From: Thermomonas sp.
GTDB taxonomy: Bacteria > Pseudomonadota > Gammaproteobacteria > Xanthomonadales > Xanthomonadaceae
Length of the DNA: 40,947 nucleotides
Direction of reading: 5' to 3'
Assembly (NCBI RefSeq): GCF_025993755.1
Contig: NZ_JAMQHN010000025.1
Location: forward strand, 1 to 40,947
Shown: piece after piece, positions 9,044 to 17,351 of the stretch
Layout: the number at the start of each line of letters is the position of its first letter
Position numbering within the stretch: the stretch's first letter is position 1
Program-made: the position numbers and the translations under genes
Notes under the pieces: model-generated
Told to the model about the DNA's origin: nothing
What the model saw: only the letters and a program-made list of their open reading frames with translations
Database searches by the model: none

Positions 9044-9754
9044 TCAACGCCCCGCGGCGAAGGTGATCGGAACCAGCCCGACCGCCTGCACGGTGCGCCC
9101 GTCGCGCGTGGCCGGCTGGAACAGCCAGCGGGCAAGCACCTGCGCGCGGGCCGCCTCGTCGAGTTCGCGGAAACCGCTGCTGCGATCGATCGTCACTTCC
9201 AGCGGTCGACCATCGATGCCCACCAGTACCCGCAGCAGCACGGTGCCACCGAGGCCGCGGCGCAGGGCGGCGCGCGGATAAGCCGGCGGCGGCGCGCTGC
9301 GGTAGGCCAGCTGCACCGGCGCGGGGTCGAAGCTGGCACCGATGTCGCCGGTTGGTGCCGAATCGCCCAGGTCGGGCGTCTCGGATGCGGGCAGGGTTCC
9401 GGTTGTCGCCGTCGTCTGGCTGCTCGCGATCACGGGCGCCGTGTCATGCCGCGGCGGGGCGACCGAGTGGTCGATGCGCGGCGGGATGACGGGCCTGGGA
9501 TGCTCGATCGGAACCATCTCGATCGGCTTTGGCTTGGGGATGAAGACCCAGGTGGGATTCACCGATTCGGCCGTCTGGACGACCGGTGGCGGCAGGGAGA
9601 TCGGAAGCATGATCACGCCGCCGAGCAGCAGGTTGAGCGCGAGCGCGCTGCTCATGGCGATGATGCGGCTGGCCTGTGGGCGCGGCGCGGACGCCGGGCG
9701 AATCAGGGCAAATCCGCTGGCGGATGCGTGCATCCGGGTGATGGCGTGGATCAT
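9044..9754 (-). CDS. TonB-family energy-transducer-like protein
   Basis: This 236-residue protein has one N-terminal membrane anchor (~residues 30-52, IIAMSSALALNLLLGGVIMLP), a proline-rich periplasmic linker (PKPKPIEMVPIEHPRPVIPP) and a C-terminal TonB domain (PPPAYPRAALRRGLGG..., SSGFRELDEAA, WLFQPA). The start ATG 9752-9754 is set by an excellent AGGAGGT site 6 nt upstream. TonB proteins pass proton-motive energy from ExbB-ExbD to outer-membrane transporters, but no exbBD or TonB-dependent receptor is in view. The canonical QPP/SxxK-type anchor is not obvious, so this may be an accessory TonB paralogue. The transported substrate is unknown. Confidence 0.8.
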   Translation of the reverse strand: MIHAITRMHASASGFALIRPASAPRPQASRIIAMSSALALNLLLGGVIMLPISLPPPVVQTAESVNPTWVFIPKPKPIEMVPIEHPRPVIPPRIDHSVAPPRHDTAPVIASSQTTATTGTLPASETPDLGDSAPTGDIGASFDPAPVQLAYRSAPPPAYPRAALRRGLGGTVLLRVLVGIDGRPLEVTIDRSSGFRELDEAARAQVLARWLFQPATRDGRTVQAVGLVPITFAAGR

Positions 9755-10091
9755 GGTCGACCTCCTTCGGGCTGGGTTGCAGACACCTCGAGCCATGCAA
9801 CGCGCGGAGGCGGGGATTGGGGTTGCCGTCCACCGCGGCGCGATTTCAACCTGATACGAATGCAGCGATTCGGCAAGGTGCTCCCGATGAGCGGCAGGCG
9901 CTGCCGACGGATGGGATCATGGCGCTTGGTTCGGAATCATGGCAAAGGCCGCAGGCCGCACCAGACCGTGCGATGACGGCATGCGAGGGGCTTCGGTCGC
10001 GCACGGTGACGCTGCGGCCATCCGGCGGCGCCGGCTGAACGAACGTGAAATGCTCCGGCGGAAATCCGGACTACGCGATGCCGCGAATGGA
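9755..10091. other. Gene-free stretch between the SIMPL gene and the TonB-like gene
   Basis: These 337 bp hold the ribosome site and presumably the promoter of the TonB-like gene, and the 3' flank of the SIMPL gene. Short imperfect hairpins occur at 10022-10034 (CCGGC, 3-nt loop, GCCGG) and 10054-10070 (TCCGG, 7-nt loop, CCGGA), the latter possibly a weak terminator for the SIMPL gene. Small open frames here lack ribosome sites and family resemblance. No RNA gene was recognised. Confidence 0.5.
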
Positions 10092-10820
10092 TCAGTCGCC
10101 GAGTTCGAACTCGACTTCGATCTGCACGCTCAGCGTGGTTTCGCCGCTGGCGATGGGCGTGGCGGCGTCGGCGATGGGGGCCGCCATGGCGCGCATTCGA
10201 GGCATCGGCTGGTTCGTGCCGGCACTGCTTTCGTTGATGCGGACGATCCGCCGCACCTTCACGCCAAGCGCGTCGGCGTAGGTCTGGGCCTGCGTCAGCG
10301 CCTTGCGAACCGCCTCGCGGCGCGCCTCGGCGTAGGCGGCTTCCGGATGTTCGATTCCGAAATCGGGGCCATTGATCTGGTTGGCGCCCGGCGCGATCAG
10401 CGCGTCAAGAACGCGGCCGAGGCGTGCCAGATCGCGCACCTTGACCGACACCGAATTGTTGGCCTGGTAGCCGACGATGGCGGGCGCCTGGTTCTGTTCG
10501 TAGCGGTACTGCGGCGCCAGTGAAACGCGGCTGGTCTGGACGTCGCGCTCCGCGATGCCGGCGTTGCGCAGGGCGGCCAGCACCTGGTTCATCCGCGCGG
10601 CGTTGTCGCGCATTGCCGCATCGACCGTGTCGGCCTGGGTGACGACGCCGGCGCCGACGCTGGCGAAATCGGGCGTGCGGCTGGTTTCGCCGGTCGCGGA
10701 CACGGTGAGCGTGGTGCCCTGCGCGGCGGCGACGACGGTATGTGAAACCTTTTGAGCAGAGACGGTCATGGGCGTGGCGATGGCAAGGAGGAGGGCGAGC
10801 GGCAGCGTGCGAAGGGACAT
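10092..10820 (-). CDS. Periplasmic SIMPL-domain (DUF541) protein
   Basis: This 242-residue exported protein opens with a signal peptide (MSLRTLPLALLLAIATPMTVSA, predicted cut before QK) and has a single SIMPL domain. Family landmarks include LTVSATGETSRTPDFASVGAGVVTQ, the AAMRDNAARMNQVLAALRNAGI helix, the DVQTSRVSLAPQYRYE strand and the C-terminal ETTLSVQIEVEFEL. ATG 10818-10820 with an upstream GGAG is the start. Relatives include E. coli YggE, linked to oxidative-stress tolerance; the biochemical role of the family is not settled. It appears monocistronic and is divergent from maf across a 406-bp gap. Confidence 0.85.
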   Translation of the reverse strand: MSLRTLPLALLLAIATPMTVSAQKVSHTVVAAAQGTTLTVSATGETSRTPDFASVGAGVVTQADTVDAAMRDNAARMNQVLAALRNAGIAERDVQTSRVSLAPQYRYEQNQAPAIVGYQANNSVSVKVRDLARLGRVLDALIAPGANQINGPDFGIEHPEAAYAEARREAVRKALTQAQTYADALGVKVRRIVRINESSAGTNQPMPRMRAMAAPIADAATPIASGETTLSVQIEVEFELGD

Positions 10821-10974
10821 GGTGGGCTCCGGCGGGCAGCATGGACAAACGGCGGCGGCCGACAGGCGACCGACCGGGAGGCAAACGCATGGTGGCGGCA
10901 AACGGGGTTGCCGGACAAGCGCGGACGGCGTGCGGGCTTCGGCGTCAGTGCTGTGCGGGAGTGGTTCCAGAGTA

Positions 10975-11071
10975 TTTGACGCGGATTTACGCGGATCAAC
11001 GCGGATAAAAAGCCGATGCAAAAGATTTGGAACGCTTGATCCGCGTTTTTCCGCGTAAATTCGCGTCCAAA
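10975..11071. repeat. Large imperfect inverted repeat built of GCGGAT-type units
   Basis: The left arm (10975-11010) contains three spaced ACGCGGAT units. The right arm (11036-11071) is its imperfect reverse complement with ATCCGCGT-type units. The two ~36-bp arms differ at a handful of positions and enclose a 25-bp loop, so transcripts of either strand could form a long hairpin. It looks like a dispersed palindromic intergenic element rather than an operator. No transposase or target duplication is visible. Confidence 0.75.
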
Positions 11072-11214
11072 TGCCTTTTGCTGGCAGTGCGGAACGCCAA
11101 CTCGATGTATTGCATGCGGTGTCCGACGTGCCGGTCGGCCAGCGTTCAGGCCGTGGCCTGAACGAAACCTGCGTGGCGCCGCGCACGGCCGGTGGTCCCG
11201 AGGCGGGCATGGCT

Positions 11215-11220
11215 TAGACT
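11215..11220 (+). promoter_or_regulatory. Candidate -10 of maf giving a leaderless start
   Basis: TAGACT ends 6 nt before the maf ATG (11227). There is no Shine-Dalgarno sequence between them. Transcription would begin at or next to the A of the start codon. No clear -35 was seen. Confidence 0.4.
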
Positions 11221-11226
11221 GCCCGG

Positions 11227-11796
11227 ATGCTGCATCTCGCCTCGCGATCCCCGCGCCGTGCCGAGCTGCTGGCCCGGCTCGGGCTGGAGTTCGGCATCCT
11301 AGACCTCGACGTTCCCGAAGTGCAGGGGGCGAGCGAGGCCGCCTCCGACTATGTTCGTCGCGTGGCGCGTGAAAAGGCCGGGGCCGGACTGCTCAAGGTG
11401 ATGGCCGTGCCCGCTGCGGTGGTGCTGGGTGCCGACACGGAGGTGATCCTCGACGGGCAGGTGTTCGGCAAGCCTGCCGATGCCGAGGCGGCGGTGGCCA
11501 TGCTGCGCCGCCTGTCGGGGCGTACGCATGACGTGCTGACCGCGATCGCGTTGGTCTCGGCCGGGCGCGAGGCGCAGGCGATGGCGCTGAGCAAGGTGAC
11601 GGTGGAGCCGTTGTCCGACGCCATGATCGCGCGCTATCTCGATACCGGCGAATGGCGCGGCAAGGCCGGGGGCTATGCGATCCAGGGCGTGTTCGAGGCG
11701 CACGTCGAGCGGCTGGAGGGCAGCCATTCCGGGGTCATGGGCCTGCCCCTGCACGAAACCGCCGGCCTGCTGCGCGGATTCGGGGCGCTGCCATGA
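11227..11796 (+). CDS. maf: Maf-family nucleoside triphosphate pyrophosphatase (YhdE type)
   Basis: This 189-residue cytosolic pyrophosphatase is predicted to hydrolyse dTTP/UTP and related (modified) nucleotides to monophosphates, a house-cleaning role. Motifs: ASRSPRR (5-11), VVLGADTEV with catalytic D70, GKAGGYAIQG (145-154) and GSHSGVMGLPL (165-175). The AIQG and GLPL segments favour the YhdE dTTPase/UTPase subgroup over the YceF (m7GTP) subgroup. The start is the first ATG, without a Shine-Dalgarno sequence but 6 nt after a -10-like hexamer. The stop overlaps the rng start by 4 bp (ATGA), so the two are translationally coupled, as in many gammaproteobacteria. Confidence 0.93.
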   Translation: MLHLASRSPRRAELLARLGLEFGILDLDVPEVQGASEAASDYVRRVAREKAGAGLLKVMAVPAAVVLGADTEVILDGQVFGKPADAEAAVAMLRRLSGRTHDVLTAIALVSAGREAQAMALSKVTVEPLSDAMIARYLDTGEWRGKAGGYAIQGVFEAHVERLEGSHSGVMGLPLHETAGLLRGFGALP

Positions 11797-13271
11797 GCGA
11801 GGAGCTGCTGGTCAACGTCACGCCGCGCGAAACCCGCGTCGCGGTGGTCGAAAACGGCATGCTGCAGGAGCTGCACATCGAGCGCGGCAGCCAGCGCGGC
11901 GTGGTCGGCAACATCTACAAGGGCAAGGTGCAGCGCGTGATGCCGGGCATGCAGGCCGCGTTCGTCGACATCGGGCTGGATCGTGCCGCCTTCCTGCATG
12001 CCAGCGACCTGTACCGCGCCCCGCCGCTGGAAGCGGCCGAAGGTGGAGACGTGGCGCCGATCGCGCATCCGCCGATCACCGAGTCCCTGCGCGATGGCGC
12101 CGAGGTGATCGTGCAGGTCGTCAAGGACCCGATCGGAAGCAAGGGCGCGCGCCTGACCACCCAGATCAGCATTCCCTCGCGCTATCTCGTGCTGCTGCCG
12201 CGCTCCAAGGTCATTGGCGTGTCGGCGCGGATTGAGGACGAGGAAGAGCGCGCCCGGCTCAAGGAGCAGGTCGGGGAACTGGCCAGGGGCAGCGGACATG
12301 GCTACATCGTGCGCACCAATGCCGAAGGCCAGCCGGCGGAGGCGCTGGCGGAAGACGTGGCCTACCTCGGGCGAGTGTGGGAACTGGTGGAGCGGACTGC
12401 GGCGGAGGCCGGCGTCGGCAGCCGGGTCTACGAGGACCTGAGCCTGCCGCTGCGCGCGGTGCGCGACCTGATCCGCCGCGACGTCGAAAAGGTCAGGGTC
12501 GATTCCAACGAAACCTGCCAGCGCCTGCGCGAATTCGCGTCCCGCTACATGCCGGCGCTGGCCGACAAGATCGAGCACTACTCGGGCTCGCGCCCGATCT
12601 TCGACCTGTACGGCGTCGAGGACGAGATCCAGCGCGCGCTGGACAAGGAGGTGCCGCTCAAATCCGGCGGCTACCTGGTGATCGACCAGACCGAGGCGAT
12701 GACCACGGTCGACGTCAACACCGGAAGTTTCCTCGGCCAGCGCAACCTCGAAGAGACGGTGTTCCGCACCAACCTCGAAGCGGCGCAGGCGGTGGCGCGC
12801 CAGCTGCGTCTGCGCAACCTGGGCGGCATCATCATCATCGACTTCATCGACATGCAGGACGTCGAGCATCGGCGGCAGGTGCTGCGGACGCTGGAGAAAT
12901 CGCTGGTCAAGGATCACGCCAAGACCACGGTGTACGATTTCTCGCCGCTGGGGCTGGTCGAAATGACCCGCAAGCGCACCGTCGAGAGCCTCGAACGCCG
13001 TCTGTGCGAACCCTGCCACGAATGCGGCGGCCGCGGCATGGTGCGCACCGGCGAGACCGTCACCTACGAAATCTTCCGCGAGATCGTGCGCGCGGTGCGT
13101 CAGTTCGAAGCCGCGCGTCTGCTGGTGATCGCTTCACCCAAGGTGGTGGCGCGGATCACCGAGGACGAATCGAACGCGGTGGCGGAGCTGGAGGAGTTCC
13201 TCGGCAAGACCATCCGGTTCCAGAGCGACGCGCAGTACCTGCAGGAGCAGTTCGATGTGGTCCTGCTCTGA
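11793..13271 (+). CDS. rng: Ribonuclease G
   Basis: This 492-residue endoribonuclease of the RNase E/G family matures the 5' end of 16S rRNA and cuts some mRNAs. It has the short RNase G N-terminus (MSEELLVNVTPRETRVAVVENG), an S1 domain (~39-125), the catalytic Mg site (D307 and N309 in VDVNTG, D350 in IIIIDFID, with the 43-residue spacing of RNase E D303/D346) and a Zn-link CEPCHEC (C405/C408) that pairs subunits. It lacks the long RNase E scaffold C-terminus and ends in EQFDVVLL, so it is RNase G. The start ATG overlaps the maf stop. Confidence 0.95.
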   Translation: MSEELLVNVTPRETRVAVVENGMLQELHIERGSQRGVVGNIYKGKVQRVMPGMQAAFVDIGLDRAAFLHASDLYRAPPLEAAEGGDVAPIAHPPITESLRDGAEVIVQVVKDPIGSKGARLTTQISIPSRYLVLLPRSKVIGVSARIEDEEERARLKEQVGELARGSGHGYIVRTNAEGQPAEALAEDVAYLGRVWELVERTAAEAGVGSRVYEDLSLPLRAVRDLIRRDVEKVRVDSNETCQRLREFASRYMPALADKIEHYSGSRPIFDLYGVEDEIQRALDKEVPLKSGGYLVIDQTEAMTTVDVNTGSFLGQRNLEETVFRTNLEAAQAVARQLRLRNLGGIIIIDFIDMQDVEHRRQVLRTLEKSLVKDHAKTTVYDFSPLGLVEMTRKRTVESLERRLCEPCHECGGRGMVRTGETVTYEIFREIVRAVRQFEAARLLVIASPKVVARITEDESNAVAELEEFLGKTIRFQSDAQYLQEQFDVVLL

Positions 13272-13316
13272 GTCTGCGATGGATGAATCTTTCCTGGGAG
13301 TCCGAACGCGCTTCAA

Positions 13317-13330
13317 CCGGATTTTCCCGG
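13317..13330 (+). repeat. 14-bp motif upstream of yhdP, copy 1
   Basis: CCGGATTTTCCCGG ends 43 bp before the yhdP ATG. An identical copy in the same orientation ends 39 bp before tldD (17299-17312). The flanks on the 3' side are loosely similar (GCGT, then TCGAT). Confidence 0.5.
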
Positions 13331-13373
13331 GCGTCGACCGTCGATCGCCGATCCCGGGGCCAAGGCCTGCCCC

Positions 13374-16300
13374 ATGACCTTCCACTGGCGCGACGGGGTG
13401 TCCTGGCTGCGGCGCTACGCGTCGCATGCGTTCGTCGCGCTGGCGCTGCTGCTGGCGGCGGGGAATGGTGTCGGCATGCTGCTGCTGCCGGTGCTGGAGC
13501 GGCATCCGGAGCAGGTTGCGGATTGGCTGGGCAAGCGCGCCGGACGGCCGGTCGCGTTCGATCACGTCACCACCCGCTGGACCAGCCGGGGTCCGCTGCT
13601 GCGGCTGGATGGCCTGCGCGTGGGCGATCCCGCCGATCCGGTGCGCATCGGCGCGGCCGAGGTCCTGATTGCGCAGTACACGGGGCTGTTGCCGGGGCGT
13701 TCGTTCACCGAAATCCGTTTGCGCGGGCTGGACCTGACCTTGCAGCGTGCTGTCGACGGGCGGTGGCAGATCCGTGGCCTGCCGGGACAGCAGGACGGCG
13801 ACGATCCGTTGTCCGCGCTGGAACACCTGGGCGAATTGCAGCTGGCGCAGGCGCGGATGCGGATCGTGGCGCCCGAGCTGGGCGTGGACCTGCGGGTGCC
13901 GCAGATCGACGTGCGCATGCAGGTGCACGGTCCGCGCCTGCGCGCCGGCGCGCGCGCCTGGCTGCGCGCGAATGCCGAGCCGGTGGCGGTGGTGGTGGAT
14001 TTCGATCGCGCCAGCGGCGACGGCGGCGTGTATGCCGGTTCGCAGGATGCCGACCTGAGCCAGCTGTCCGGGGCGTTTGCGGTGGCTGGAATCACTCCGG
14101 AGGCGGGCACGGGTCGGCTGCGAACCTGGGGCACGCTGCGCGGGCATCGCATTGTCGGCATCCAGGTCGATGCATCGCTGCGCGAGGTGGCCTTGCGCGG
14201 CGCGGCGCTTCCCGGGCAGGCCACGATGACGCGGCGCTGGCCGGCGCTCGAGGTGGATGCGCGCTGGGCGGGTACGGTCGAGGACTGGCGGCTGCGCGTG
14301 CCCCGATTGCGGATCGATGACGGGACGCAGTGGACTCTCGACGGCGCGGTCGTGGCCGGCGGTCGCCACTATGGCCTGCTGGCGCGAAAACTGCCGGCGG
14401 CGCCACTTCTTCAACTCGCCGCGCTCAGCAGTGCGCTGACGCCCGGTGCCCGCCACTGGCTGCTTGCGGCCGCACCGGACGCCCTGCTGGAAGACGTCGA
14501 CCTGCGCGGCGTCCGCGGCGGCAACCTGCGCGGCAGCGTGCGGCTCAGCGGTTTCCGCTTCGATCCGGTCGGACACGAGCCGGGCATGCGAGGCGTCGGC
14601 GGCTGGCTGCAGGGCGACCAGGACGGGCTGCGGATGCGCTTCGACCGCAACGCACAGGTCGTGTTCGACTGGCCGGCCGGCTTTGGCGTCGAACACGCCT
14701 TTCGCATGGACGGCGAGGCGGTGCTGTGGCGTGACGCCGATGGCTGGACCGTGCGCACGCCGGGCCTGAAGATCGACGGTGGACAGGTGCAGGCGCAGGC
14801 GCGCGGCGGGATCAGTTTCCGCAACGATGGGCGCAAGCCCCATCTGGACATCGCCGCCGACATCGGCGATGCGCCGATGTCGATGGCGCACGGGTTCTGG
14901 ATCCACCACCTGATGCCCAAGGCCACCGTGGACTGGCTGGATGCGGCGCTGCGCGGCGGCACCCTTCGACGGATCCACGCCATCGTCGCCGGCGATCTGG
15001 GCGACTGGCCGTTCAGCAACGAGCCGGGCCTGGCGGGTGCCGGCGTGTTCCGTGCCGAGGCGCATATCGAGAACGGCACGGTGAAGTTCCAGCCGGACTG
15101 GCCGGCTGCCGAGCACATGGATGCGGACCTGAGTTTCATCGCCAACGGCTTCACCGTCAGCGGCCGAGCGCAGCTGGCGGGGGTGCAGGTGGGCGCGCTG
15201 CAGGCCGGAATCCGGAACTTCAGTGCGTCCGAACTCACGGTGACGGCGGTGGCGGGTGGCGATGCGTCGCGCTTCCTCGCCATGCTCGGCGCCAGCCCGC
15301 TGCACGCGGAGTACGGCGAGGTCATGGACAACCTGCGCGCCGAAGGGTCGGCGCGGGCGACCTTCGCGATGACCCTGCCGCTGGAATCGGATCGCCCGCA
15401 TGCGGCGAAAGTGGATGGCGCGGTGACGTTGGACGGGGTGCGCCTGCGCGAGCAGCGCTGGAACCTGGATTTCCAGCAGGTGATCGGACAGGCGCGCTAT
15501 GACCAGGACGGATTCCTGGCCGACGCGCTGAAAGTCCGGAGTGAGGGTGTCCCGGGAACGCTGACGCTGCGTGCCGGACCGCAGGTGCGGGATCCGGCGC
15601 AGGCGTTCGAAGCGCGGTTGCAGACCAGCCACGACATCGACGGCCTGCTTGGACGGGTCGACAGCCTGAAGTGGTTGGCACCGTATGCCAGCGGGCGTTC
15701 GACCTGGATCGCCGAAGTGGCGATCCCGCGCGGCTCCGATTCGGCCGCCGCCGCGCCTTCCGTCCTGCGGCTGCGCACCGATCTGGTGGGCACCCGGCTG
15801 GACCTGCCGCTGCCGTTGCGCAAGCCGGCGACGCAGGCGCTGGCCACCGATGTCGCGATCCACCTGCCGCTGGAACAGGGTGAAGTCGAAGCCAGGCTGG
15901 GTGAGTTGATCGCACTGCATGCGCGCACGCGCGGCGACAAGACCGGGCTGCGGATCTCGCTGGGCGCGGCAACCGTCGGCGAGCCGCCGGCCAACGGGCT
16001 GTTGATCGAGGGGAGCACGGACCGGCTGGATGCGCTGGACTGGATTGGCCTGCTGGCGGGCGTGCAAGGGGGCTCACGGGTGCCGTTGCTCGGTGCGAAC
16101 CTCGGCGTTCGGCACCTGTCCCTGCTGGGCGCGGACTTCCCCGACGCCAGCTTGCGCCTGCAGCCGGCCGGGGGCGATACCGAAATCCTCGTGCAGTCGG
16201 AGGGAATCAGCGGCCGCCTGCGCGTGCCCGAGCGCGACGGTGCGGCCGTGGTCGGACGTTTCGAGCGCCTGCATTGGCCGGCGGTGAGTGCGGGCGATTT

Positions 16301-17258
16301 TGCCGCGGCACCCGCGCCGGGGGCGGCATCCGCCATCAAGGACCCCACGCCGCGCATCAACCCGGCGAACATTCCCGCGCTGGCGTTCGACGTGGACGAC
16401 CTGCGGCTGGGCAGCACGATCGTCGGGCATGCGCGCTTCCGGACGTCGCCGATCCCTGGCGGATTGCGGCTGGACGAATTCGCCACGACCGGAGGCAAGC
16501 AGCGCTTCAAGGGCAGTGGAAGCTGGACCGGAACCGATGCGAATGCGCGCAGCGAGCTGAAGCTGGACGTGAACAGCGACGACATCGGCGCACTGCTGGT
16601 CGGGCTGGGCCTGGGCGGTCAGGTGGCTGGCGGCGAGGGAGCATTCGGCGTCGTCGCGGACTGGCGCGGCAGTCCGGATCGATTCAATCTTGCGAACGTG
16701 AATGCGGATCTCACGCTGAATGCCCGCGATGGCCGCCTTCTGGAAATCGAGCCGGGCGCCGGGCGCGTGCTCGGATTGCTGGGCGTCACCCAGCTGCGAC
16801 GGCGGCTGATGCTGGATTTCAGCGATTTTTTCGCCAAGGGTTTCGCGTTTGACCGGATCAAGGGTCGGGGGCATCTGGCCAACGGCCAGTTGCGCACCGA
16901 CGAACTGGCGATCCGTGGGCCGGCGGCGGACATCCAGGTGCGCGGCGTCACCGACCTGCGCAACCAGAGCTTCGATCAGACCGTGGAGGTCAAACCGCAT
17001 TCCGGCGGATTGCTGGCTGCGGTCGGCGCATTGGCAGGCGGCCCGGCCGGCGCGGCGGTGGGCGCGTTGGCCAATGCCGTGCTGGACAAACCGATGCGCG
17101 GCATCGGCGCCAAGACCTATCGCATCACCGGCCCCTGGGCGCAGCCCAAGGTCGAAACCGTGCCCGGCGAAAGTGTGACGCCTCCTCCGGCGCCTGCGGC
17201 AACGCCTGCGCCCGCGGGCAACGCCGCTGCCGATGCGTCCGTGGACAAGGCGGGTTGA
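13374..17258 (+). CDS. yhdP: YhdP-family AsmA-like envelope protein
   Basis: This 1294-residue protein has a short cytoplasmic N-terminus, one inner-membrane helix (~18-40, HAFVALALLLAAGNGVGMLLL) and a very long periplasmic region of repeated beta-rich AsmA/DUF3971-type sequence, ending in the family's DFSDFFAKGFAFDRIKGRG block, FDQTVEVKPHSGG and a proline/alanine-rich tail. YhdP, TamB and YdbH are the AsmA-like bridges proposed to move phospholipids from inner to outer membrane. Length matches E. coli YhdP (1266). No strong ribosome site precedes ATG 13374. It follows rng by 102 bp, a common maf-rng-yhdP-tldD order. Confidence 0.92.
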   Translation: MTFHWRDGVSWLRRYASHAFVALALLLAAGNGVGMLLLPVLERHPEQVADWLGKRAGRPVAFDHVTTRWTSRGPLLRLDGLRVGDPADPVRIGAAEVLIAQYTGLLPGRSFTEIRLRGLDLTLQRAVDGRWQIRGLPGQQDGDDPLSALEHLGELQLAQARMRIVAPELGVDLRVPQIDVRMQVHGPRLRAGARAWLRANAEPVAVVVDFDRASGDGGVYAGSQDADLSQLSGAFAVAGITPEAGTGRLRTWGTLRGHRIVGIQVDASLREVALRGAALPGQATMTRRWPALEVDARWAGTVEDWRLRVPRLRIDDGTQWTLDGAVVAGGRHYGLLARKLPAAPLLQLAALSSALTPGARHWLLAAAPDALLEDVDLRGVRGGNLRGSVRLSGFRFDPVGHEPGMRGVGGWLQGDQDGLRMRFDRNAQVVFDWPAGFGVEHAFRMDGEAVLWRDADGWTVRTPGLKIDGGQVQAQARGGISFRNDGRKPHLDIAADIGDAPMSMAHGFWIHHLMPKATVDWLDAALRGGTLRRIHAIVAGDLGDWPFSNEPGLAGAGVFRAEAHIENGTVKFQPDWPAAEHMDADLSFIANGFTVSGRAQLAGVQVGALQAGIRNFSASELTVTAVAGGDASRFLAMLGASPLHAEYGEVMDNLRAEGSARATFAMTLPLESDRPHAAKVDGAVTLDGVRLREQRWNLDFQQVIGQARYDQDGFLADALKVRSEGVPGTLTLRAGPQVRDPAQAFEARLQTSHDIDGLLGRVDSLKWLAPYASGRSTWIAEVAIPRGSDSAAAAPSVLRLRTDLVGTRLDLPLPLRKPATQALATDVAIHLPLEQGEVEARLGELIALHARTRGDKTGLRISLGAATVGEPPANGLLIEGSTDRLDALDWIGLLAGVQGGSRVPLLGANLGVRHLSLLGADFPDASLRLQPAGGDTEILVQSEGISGRLRVPERDGAAVVGRFERLHWPAVSAGDFAAAPAPGAASAIKDPTPRINPANIPALAFDVDDLRLGSTIVGHARFRTSPIPGGLRLDEFATTGGKQRFKGSGSWTGTDANARSELKLDVNSDDIGALLVGLGLGGQVAGGEGAFGVVADWRGSPDRFNLANVNADLTLNARDGRLLEIEPGAGRVLGLLGVTQLRRRLMLDFSDFFAKGFAFDRIKGRGHLANGQLRTDELAIRGPAADIQVRGVTDLRNQSFDQTVEVKPHSGGLLAAVGALAGGPAGAAVGALANAVLDKPMRGIGAKTYRITGPWAQPKVETVPGESVTPPPAPAATPAPAGNAAADASVDKAG

Positions 17259-17298
17259 GTTTTCCGACTGGATCGAAGGCGACGCCGGACAAGCCCAG

Positions 17299-17312
17299 CC
17301 GGATTTTCCCGG
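17299..17312 (+). repeat. 14-bp motif upstream of tldD, copy 2
   Basis: This is identical to 13317-13330 and ends 39 bp before the tldD ATG. It lies within a larger hairpin-capable sequence: GGCGACGCCGG (17278-17288) can pair with CCGGCGTTGCC (17309-17319) with one G-U pair. Confidence 0.5.
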
Positions 17313-17351
17313 CGTTGCCCTGACTCGATGGCTTCCCGCACACTTGCACCC

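Larger units (their letters stand above)
10821..11226. other. 406-bp gene-free divergent intergenic region
   Basis: This lies between the divergent SIMPL gene and maf. It contains the large inverted repeat at 10975-11071 and a candidate maf -10 hexamer at 11215-11220. The remainder (10821-10970 and 11075-11210) shows no convincing gene, RNA or operator; its short open frames have no ribosome site. Confidence 0.6.

Noticed and set aside
9817..10038. Possible 73-codon gene in the SIMPL/TonB-like gap
   Set aside because: It has a non-ATG start without a ribosome site, no hydrophobic or conserved pattern, and codon use like noncoding sequence.
10742..11058. Several small open frames in the 406-bp gap before maf
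   Set aside because: They overlap the inverted repeat or the SIMPL signal-peptide region, lack ribosome sites and read as arginine-rich noise.
10975..11071. CRISPR-like array suspected from the repeated ACGCGGAT units
   Set aside because: Units are only ~8 bp, spacing is 2-3 bp, and the second half is inverted; there are no spacers and no cas genes.
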